A stretch of 64,000 bases of DNA from Acanthaster planci (Eukaryota > Echinodermata > Asteroidea > Valvatida > Acanthasteridae), in assembly GCF_001949145.1 (NCBI RefSeq), contig NW_019091424.1, forward strand, positions 1,201,069 to 1,265,068, given 5' to 3'. Below, piece by piece: positions 57,701-64,000 of the stretch (its first letter is position 1; every line of letters begins with the position of its first letter). Below the pieces are notes generated by a model, which was not told the origin of the DNA, did not search any database, and worked only from the letters and a program-made list of their open reading frames with translations. A program made the position numbers and the translations under genes.

Positions 57701-60700
57701 AAGCAGACAGTAAAATGTTAATGTACACGATGGAACAAAGGACAAAACCCAACCAAACCAGATGGAGTGCCCAAAGGAAAAAGAAAAAGATTCCTGTCGA
57801 GGCAGGGGCTCTCCGGTCCAGACTGGCTAGCTTAAAAACTTACATAAACTACTTAAATATAAATATATTGATATCAATAAATACTGATATATAAACCTTA
57901 CTCAAGAAATTTACATATACATACGAGTCATAAATATATATATAGTCAATCTATACCAGCCAATGAATGGACTCTGGTGAATGCATGTTGGACAAGAAAT
58001 CACAGCTGTGATTGGCCAGAAGACAATGGGACTGGGCTTTGTGGATCCAGGTCTAAATTAGCAAGGGGTTTCCCAGGACACACTGCTTGCAACGTTTACA
58101 TAACGTTTAGATTCCAGGGCCCATAAAATCACCCACAAAAACACATCAGCAGCAACAGTTGAGCAACAAACAGGATTGCTGGTGTGCAATGTATATACCT
58201 TCGTAGTGACGTAAGGCACGGCGTGAGTCTGCCCAATTTTGGCCACCAGACTTGATATGTTAATGATGTTTCCTTTGGTCTTCCGGAGGTGAGGAAGAGC
58301 GTGCTAGATAAAAAGGAAACAATTTAAATCATCAATCTTCAACTGAAATGTAGAAGTGTACAAAAATTTTTTTACAGTGGATAACTTCAGGTCTGTACCC
58401 ATATAAGCGATTCACAATGCAGTAAGTGTGCCACCAATTTCAAGAGGCTGTCATGTAGAGGCCTCTTTGCAGTGCAATTACAGGATAAATTTAACGTCAA
58501 CAAAGTCTCATTCGCGAACTGTGCCGTGCGGAGGAAACTCCCATTTTGTCTGAATCTTCAATTGTTTATCTTGGTTGATAATTTTTATTGCGAATGGGTA
58601 ATGGGAAGTCAAGTGATGGTTTTGAGTGGTGCAGGGAATGACTCGATCAGATATCCCCCAATTAAATCGCAGCAGGATGTCAACCCTACGCTTGAATTGG
58701 TGCCTGTCTCTGGCAAACTCTTGGTGGCACACTGCTTGATTAATGTGAATCATCACCCATATTGCACAGTGATTGAAGGAGTGCACCACTATCTCCATCG
58801 ATGCAGTGCCCAACCATTCATATGTATGTTGCAACCTACCAACGAGGACATGTCACCCCAATCATTCAGCGTCGTGGCTCGGTCTGTCTGTCGAAAGGTT
58901 GCTTCTTAATTCCCCACCCCTCCCCCCAAAAAGGTCACAAACTTTAAAGTCCCACCTTGCTGAAGATGAAAGGATTTATGACATTGAGGTCATTCAGCCA
59001 CTTGAAATGTTCGGCTGTGACGTCATCGATCTTCATCTCAGGGGGATCTGCAAATAGATTACACTGGGTTAATTCACTTTACTGGCATTGAATTACTGTC
59101 GAGGGGGTCTCATCAAACAGTGTAGCTTGGTAGTCAGGTTTTTTTGTTTTCACTTTCTGAATTAAATGCACTGTGTACTTACGCCAACCAGCATTGTTAA
59201 TCAGACAATCCAGTCGCTTATACTTCTCCACTGTCTGTTCAACCGTTCTCTGTACAAAGAAGAATCGTTGGAAGTGTAGCAGGGCCAGAAAATTAAAATG
59301 GCATGCTTTGGGGGAACTTGCAAAAACAATGAATAACAAACCTCTAACTGAACCAAGGAGGCTTTCAAGGAGAAGTCGCAGGAAACTAAATAAATAGGGA
59401 CTCAGACACCAATATTTGACCTTCAAAGAAAACGAACAAATGCATTAACGAAAAAGTATTGAACAAAAAAGATGCAAACCATAAGATTAAAACTTTAATA
59501 AAGGGACTAAAGCCAACAAAGTGCGTCAAAACAGATATAGTGAGGAGAGTTCAAGTTGGCTTCAATCACTGACCCTTTAGAAGCAGACAGATCTAGAAAC
59601 CAAACTCGAGCTGTCACTTTCATTTTCCTTCCCTAAATGGTGTGTTAGTAAAAGCACCACACTAGGCTCACTCCTCGGAATAACAATTTCCACCACCCAA
59701 TATAAAAAACTTCGGCTTCCTAAAAATAATTCAGTTGGTTCTTGGTCCATCCTGTGCGGCTTCAGTTGTGTAATATTACTATTGCTGACATAGCTTATTC
59801 AAATCAAGAAATTTGACCCGATGATTGTTTGGGATCCCAGCATTACCTTGATATCGTCTTCCTTAAAGACATCACACTGAATAAAGAAGCATTCCCCGGG
59901 ACCGACTTTATTGAGTTCCACCTCCAGAGCTTTGCCAACCTCAACTAGAGAATACAAAAGACAAATAAAAAAAAAGGTTGATGCAGGACTTGCTGATAAT
60001 TAAAGATGCATATACGACTGACTAAATGATATTGATAGTTTTGTTCAAACAATCCTTTCAACTACTCAATCTCAAATGAGAACAGACATATGGGAAGATT
60101 CTATGTTAATTTTGGAACCACCGAAAATAAAGAAAAAGGCGTATCTAGTGCTGCAGGCCAAATAACATAGGTATACCACTGAGCGATAGCTTACAGATAG
60201 CTTCAACAATCAATGCAATCTACGCCATCAAGATATAAATTTCAACTTACCCCCTCTCGCGCAGAAGGCAACTTTTGAACCTGCCTTGACTGGAAAAAAG
60301 GCAAATCAAACAAATTTGTTAAATCTATAAGCAGTGGTGTAGCTAACATTTGAGGGAATTGGGGCACAAGGTGGCACCAGCATTTTATGGGGACACCATC
60401 TTTTAGTGGTGTGTTTTTTGGGGGAAAGCTTTTGTTAGCCTTGTTCAATATCCATCCATCCGGTTGTTGGGAGGGCAACGGGGGCACCTGGAATTTGTGG
60501 GGGCACGTACCCCGGGCCCAGCCTCCCCCCTCCCCGTGGTTACGCCACTGAATCTGACTTCAATTTCTCAACCAGAAAAGACGGTTACCCTGCAAGTCCG
60601 GCTGTTGTCTGACCCTTTGATAACCACACAAAGGCAGACGCCTGTATTTGACCCACATGTATATTTAATACAGTGACCTACATATCCAGAAAAGTTGAAT

Positions 60701-60986
60701 TTGGGAGGGAAAATACCGAATCGCAGTTTACTTAGAAAGCGGTTGGAATTTTCATAGATCGAAGTACAATTTCCGGAAAATGATACGTCTTTGCTGGTGG
60801 TGGCAAATGGCGTCCAGATAGGCCCTGTATGGAACTCTCTCGAGGTACCTTTAAAGCAAAAAAAAAAAACTTAAGTTTTAGTGATGTCTTCTCACCGAAT
60901 TCTCGAACGGCTGCTTCCCCTAGGCCCTTAGATCCTCCAGTTATCAATACAACCTTGTCCTGATATCTTAAACTACTGCTCGCCAT
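54792..60986 (-). CDS. HSD17B14: 17-beta-hydroxysteroid dehydrogenase 14-like short-chain dehydrogenase
   Basis: Nine minus-strand exons join in frame to 273 residues (human about 270): 60896-60986, 60251-60289, 59847-59944, 59183-59249, 58956-59047, 58199-58303, 57525-57592, 56278-56374 and 54792-54956. Classical SDR motifs are all present: cofactor loop TGGSKGLG (residues 16-23), CDV (67-69), NNAG (94-97), catalytic Asn120, Ser147, Tyr160 and Lys164 (YVTTK), and [11 protein letters not shown] (188-198). The C-terminal [20 protein letters not shown] is the HSD17B14 signature region. Such enzymes are cytosolic NAD(P)-dependent oxidoreductases of steroid 17-beta-hydroxyl groups or related alcohols. 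At the end of the second strand, where NAD-dependent members have Asp, this protein has Ala41 followed by Arg42. The start ATG at 60986 gives [18 protein letters not shown]; an in-frame ATG at 61007 would add seven residues. The gene is tail-to-tail with LOXHD1. Confidence 0.93.
55009..55207. mobile_element. Miniature inverted-repeat element, family A copy 1 (HSD17B14 intron 8)
   Basis: The ends are inverted: TTATCCGGTTCGTAAATGTG at the left, TTATCCGGTTCGTGACTTTG from the right reverse complement. The interior shares AACCACGCCCACTGC, GAAGTTAA.GCGCA and CGTCCAATG.GA with the copies at 61216-61386 and 61947-62120. Confidence 0.8.
57055..57240. mobile_element. Fold-back element family E, copy 2 (HSD17B14 intron 7)
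   Basis: CCCTGTCACATCTGACAT, GTTCAGAAC, CCAAGAGCGATGAATTAAT and GGACACAA run in the same order as in the reverse complement of 17478-17733. Confidence 0.6.
58397..58762. mobile_element. Miniature inverted-repeat element, family B copy 3, diverged (HSD17B14 intron 5)
   Basis: The left end has GCGATTCACAATGCAG and GTGTGCCACCAA; the right reverse complement has TGATTCACATTAATC and GTGTGCCACCAAGAGTTTGC. It is about 365 bases, twice the length of the other copies, so it may be an insertion-bearing or longer relative. Confidence 0.55.
60331..60552 (-). repeat. Dispersed repeat family G, copy 2 (HSD17B14 intron 1)
   Basis: The reverse complement runs GTGGCGTAACCACGGGGAGG, then TGCCCCC, TGAACAAGGCTAACAAAAGC and TGGTGCCACCTTGTGCCCC, ending TAGCTACACCACTG. 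It parallels 13547-13781 along its length. Confidence 0.7.
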
Positions 60987-61215
60987 TTTATTGAATAAGA
61001 GAATCAAGTTGAATCAATGCCCTACGTAAGCGATCGTGCCCACGAGCATGAATTTGACGACGAATGAAGGTATTTAAAGGAATGAATTGTTCAAATTTTT
61101 CATCTCGCTGTTGGCCCTGCTGAGCTTTTATGAGGCTCCACTATCTATTCAATGATCTGCTTATTCACGGTCCAGAGGTTGATCATGCCTCGTTTAAAAT
61201 AGCGACATCCTTTCC

Positions 61216-61386
61216 TATCTGGTTTGTAAGTGTGCGGTCACGTCGTCAGTTTCAACCACGCCCACTGCGTATAGAGTCACATATAAAACCATAATTCTGG
61301 AACTGGACGTTAACGCGCAAATTCAGTGTTCGTCCAATGGGAACGTGCAATAATCAATGACGAAAAGTCACTTACAAACCAGATTA
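61216..61386. mobile_element. Miniature inverted-repeat element, family A copy 2
   Basis: The left end TATCTGGTTTGTAAGTG and the right reverse complement AATCTGGTTTGTAAGTG are near-identical. The interior holds AACCACGCCCACTGCG and GTTCGTCCAATGGGAACG. Confidence 0.8.
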
Positions 61387-61946
61387 ATTAGATACTGCCA
61401 TGTGCACCAGATATTCCCTCACATCCACCACTCCCAATAAATTAATTGGCCCCTCTTTGCGCGTCATTTTCGATTTACCGTAAAACCATACCTGTCAGAC
61501 AAATACCAGTTCATTGCTGAGATATCAAAGCATTTTGGTAATAGGATAAGACATTTTTTCAATGTTGATTATTTGCCTCGGCGGCGACTCTTACTTAAGA
61601 AATGTTGGCCGAATTAGGTGGAGTTCGTACTCCTTGAAGAATAATAGAACTCAGAGCAGTTGCAGAGCTTACTCGCAGCATGGCACATAAAAACACAACG
61701 TACAGTACTTGCTCGATAACTCGCACAGCAGACCGTTACAAGCCACTCTAGTAGGCCAGCACAACTTCAGCATTTTGAATGTCAAATTTTTTGTGAGTGG
61801 GCTATCCTGCGACGCCTCTCAACGTTTCAGGAAAAGAAAGTGTACTCCCGCCTCTTGCAGGAACCTTGGGACTTTTTCCAATACCCCTTGCTACAAACCT
61901 TTAGCCCCAACTTAGCCGTTGGCCCTATAGCAAGTTTTTCTTCGCT

Positions 61947-62120
61947 AGCCGGTTGGTAAAGTTTTGACGTCACATCAGTTTAAACCACGCCCACTGCACA
62001 CGTGCACTGCACACAGGGCCGGGTTGCATGGAACGGGAAGTTAACGCGCACGACGATCGTCCAATGAGAGCCTGCAAATCGTGGCGCGTCCACCTTTGTG
62101 ACGAAGTCACTCACCGGGGT
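61947..62120. mobile_element. Miniature inverted-repeat element, family A copy 3
   Basis: AGCCGGTTGGTAAAG at the left and CCCCGGTGAGTGACTT from the right reverse complement. The interior has AACCACGCCCACTGCACACG and GATCGTCCAATGAGAGCC. Confidence 0.7.
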
Positions 62121-64000
62121 ACCGAAGTGACTACGTCAGGCGCACGAGTGTGTGCGTAAAAGGCATTAGAGCGAGAACCAACGCGTGAACCAACACGTGC
62201 ACGTGGGCCTACACCATCCGTTTGCACTGCACTTTCTGGTTCAAAGTGACGTCACACTTTACCAAAGATCCTATAGCGCCGCCACTTTGGACATAACATG
62301 GGCTATCAGTTCAAACATCACAGACCTACAAGCGATTTTGATATCATAAGAGTCCAAAGTTGGAGACGGAGGCAATTATGAGTGATTTAGCTTCCCCAGT
62401 CACTCTGAGATTTAGCTGCGTGCCGTTTGTCCACATTAATGGCGTAAACCTATTCAGGAAATTGAGGGGAAAGAAGTTGGGGTGGGAATTTGTGGGAATG
62501 ACTTCACTTGCCCGGTTATGGAAATTTGAAACGGGGGAAAGCTGAAATCATAATAACCCTAATATGAGGGTATTATTCTCACTAGATTCTTTGTTTTAGT
62601 GCCATGGCAGTGATCGTGACTTTTAATTCCGATTGTCAACTTGACTAAGAGGTGCAACATTCTTCAGATCGCATTCTTGCTTTGTGTACATAAACACTTG
62701 TGGACAATTATGACAAGATCTTTATTTTCAGTTCTCAAGATCGTGAGATAAAGGTGGTTCTTCAGAGGCTCAATAGGACAGTACCTATTTGCAGTGGAAT
62801 GGGTAAGTTGAGCCGTGAGAATATGCAAATATCCGTCTTTGAAATTTTCCAGCGATTTTCCATTGACTATTACTTACTAGGCCATGCTCACGCTTGGTTA
62901 AACACCATAGAATGTGAATGATAATGAAATTGCTCAGTCATGTGTTTCAGAGTCCAGTTGGCTGGATCGGGAGGTGGAGTCAAACAGTGCGTAGTGTCAG
63001 TCATGTCAGTGACCGCCTCCTGAAGAAAGCTAAACCAACCCACCACATTATGTTGGAAAAATTATTCCTCCTTACGCTGCACGAATCGCCTCTTTTACTG
63101 ACTGCCTTCAGCTGTAGATTGGATGGCTCAATTAATAGCCTTTATGGTTACCTCATCATTTACTGTATCAAATATTGCCAAGTATTCTTGATAAATGTCT
63201 TTTCCACAGTAATTAATTTCCCTAAACTTGAGAACTACATTCATATAAAACTCTTTTTAGATCACACAGGATGGTGTATGCCAGATTTTTATTACTAATT
63301 CTACACAAAATAAGAACATAGGCTATAAAAATTCAGAATATTTTAAAGAAAAAGTCAAATTTGGTAGAGCCAGGAAGATGAGTCTCAAACTCCTTAACCT
63401 GAGGCTAAATACCCCTTAAAAGATCTTGACATTTGACACATTATTATTTCTTGCAAAAACTTTGCTTAAAATCCTTCCTCGGCTTCATAACCTGAAGAGA
63501 CTGCTGTACCATTGATCAAATCTAAAGAATTATAAAATACGGGTAAAATACATGCTAATCAAACCTTTTCTTCGTTAATAAAATGATTATAAACTTTCAA
63601 CAAAAAGCGTCAAAACTGTTTCTTGTTTTGTCGCTAGTAAGCACACAAATTTCTCCTGTTCAAAACTGTTAACTTTCCCTTACAAAAGTTATCCAGCCGG
63701 ACTATGAAAAACCAAACTCGCAATTTCAAATGACACTATATTTCTCCAGTGTTCAAATTATTTGGCCTAATATGACCTTATGTACAAAATAACTGCTGGA
63801 AGGGATACAGCACAAATACAAGGAAAAGTAAATATCACCCTGACCAATCATGAGCTTTTCTGTGAATGAGATATGACCACAAATTTGGTAAAGCTTGCAT
63901 ATTTGCATGTATTTGCATATTTCTGACACAGTAGTACTGTTGGATGTTAGTGGTAAAACATGTTTGGCGACTGATGAGGTCAAAATCAATTATAAAAAAG

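Larger units (their letters stand above)
61008..64000. other. Region upstream of HSD17B14 without recognised gene
   Basis: Open frames here are short and match no family; the longest (62918-63298, plus) is Leu/Ile/Phe-rich but has no supporting context. Two family A elements lie in it. The last kilobase is AT-rich. Confidence 0.5.

Noticed and set aside
58472-58909. Plus-strand 145-codon frame
   Set aside because: It lies across the family B element within an HSD17B14 intron; the encoded sequence follows the repeat arms.
62918-63298. Plus-strand 126-codon frame with hydrophobic stretches
   Set aside because: No family resemblance, no splice or poly(A) support, AT-rich surroundings.
1-64000. 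CRISPR array, operon, phage or bacterial mobile genes
   Set aside because: The window is intron-rich animal DNA; no spaced direct-repeat array or prokaryotic gene cluster is present.

Overview
The window is nuclear DNA of a multi-exon animal, almost certainly a marine invertebrate. Introns have GT/AG borders and are mostly 100-2,800 bases long, AATAAA signals are present, miniature inverted-repeat elements are abundant, and the palindrome TACATGTA recurs. The gene set (IGHMBP2, SNRPC, a C2H2 zinc-finger gene, LOXHD1, HSD17B14) fits an invertebrate deuterostome such as an echinoderm, hemichordate or amphioxus. That placement is inference; no species is assigned.

Layout. (1) 237-1163, plus strand: last coding exon of an IGHMBP2/SMUBP-2 helicase. 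(2) 2487-4303, minus: complete U1 snRNP protein C gene (SNRPC, 5 exons), tail-to-tail with IGHMBP2. (3) 5475-9243, minus: a nine-finger C2H2 zinc-finger gene. (4) About 9.5-21 kb: no recognisable gene, but several repeat families. (5) 21115-50961, plus: a complete LOXHD1-type gene of 47 coding exons, predicted 2,544 residues, with 17 PLAT repeats. Every exon junction was checked by hand and the reading frame is continuous. An assembly gap of 364 N (44217-44580) lies in an intron beside a C-rich minisatellite. (6) 54792-60986, minus: complete HSD17B14-like short-chain dehydrogenase, 9 exons, 273 residues, tail-to-tail with LOXHD1. (7) 61-64 kb: no gene recognised; two more copies of a miniature element.

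Functionally the neighbours are unrelated. IGHMBP2, SNRPC and the zinc-finger protein act in RNA metabolism or the nucleus. LOXHD1 is a repetitive PLAT protein that in vertebrates serves mechanosensory hair-cell stereocilia. HSD17B14 is a steroid/alcohol dehydrogenase. There is no operon logic. The most informative structure is the LOXHD1 gene: repeats 2-17 each begin and end at a phase-1 intron, so each is a symmetric duplicable unit, while a divergent first repeat breaks this rule. The rest of the novelty is a set of small fold-back repeat families, many of them inside the introns of these genes.
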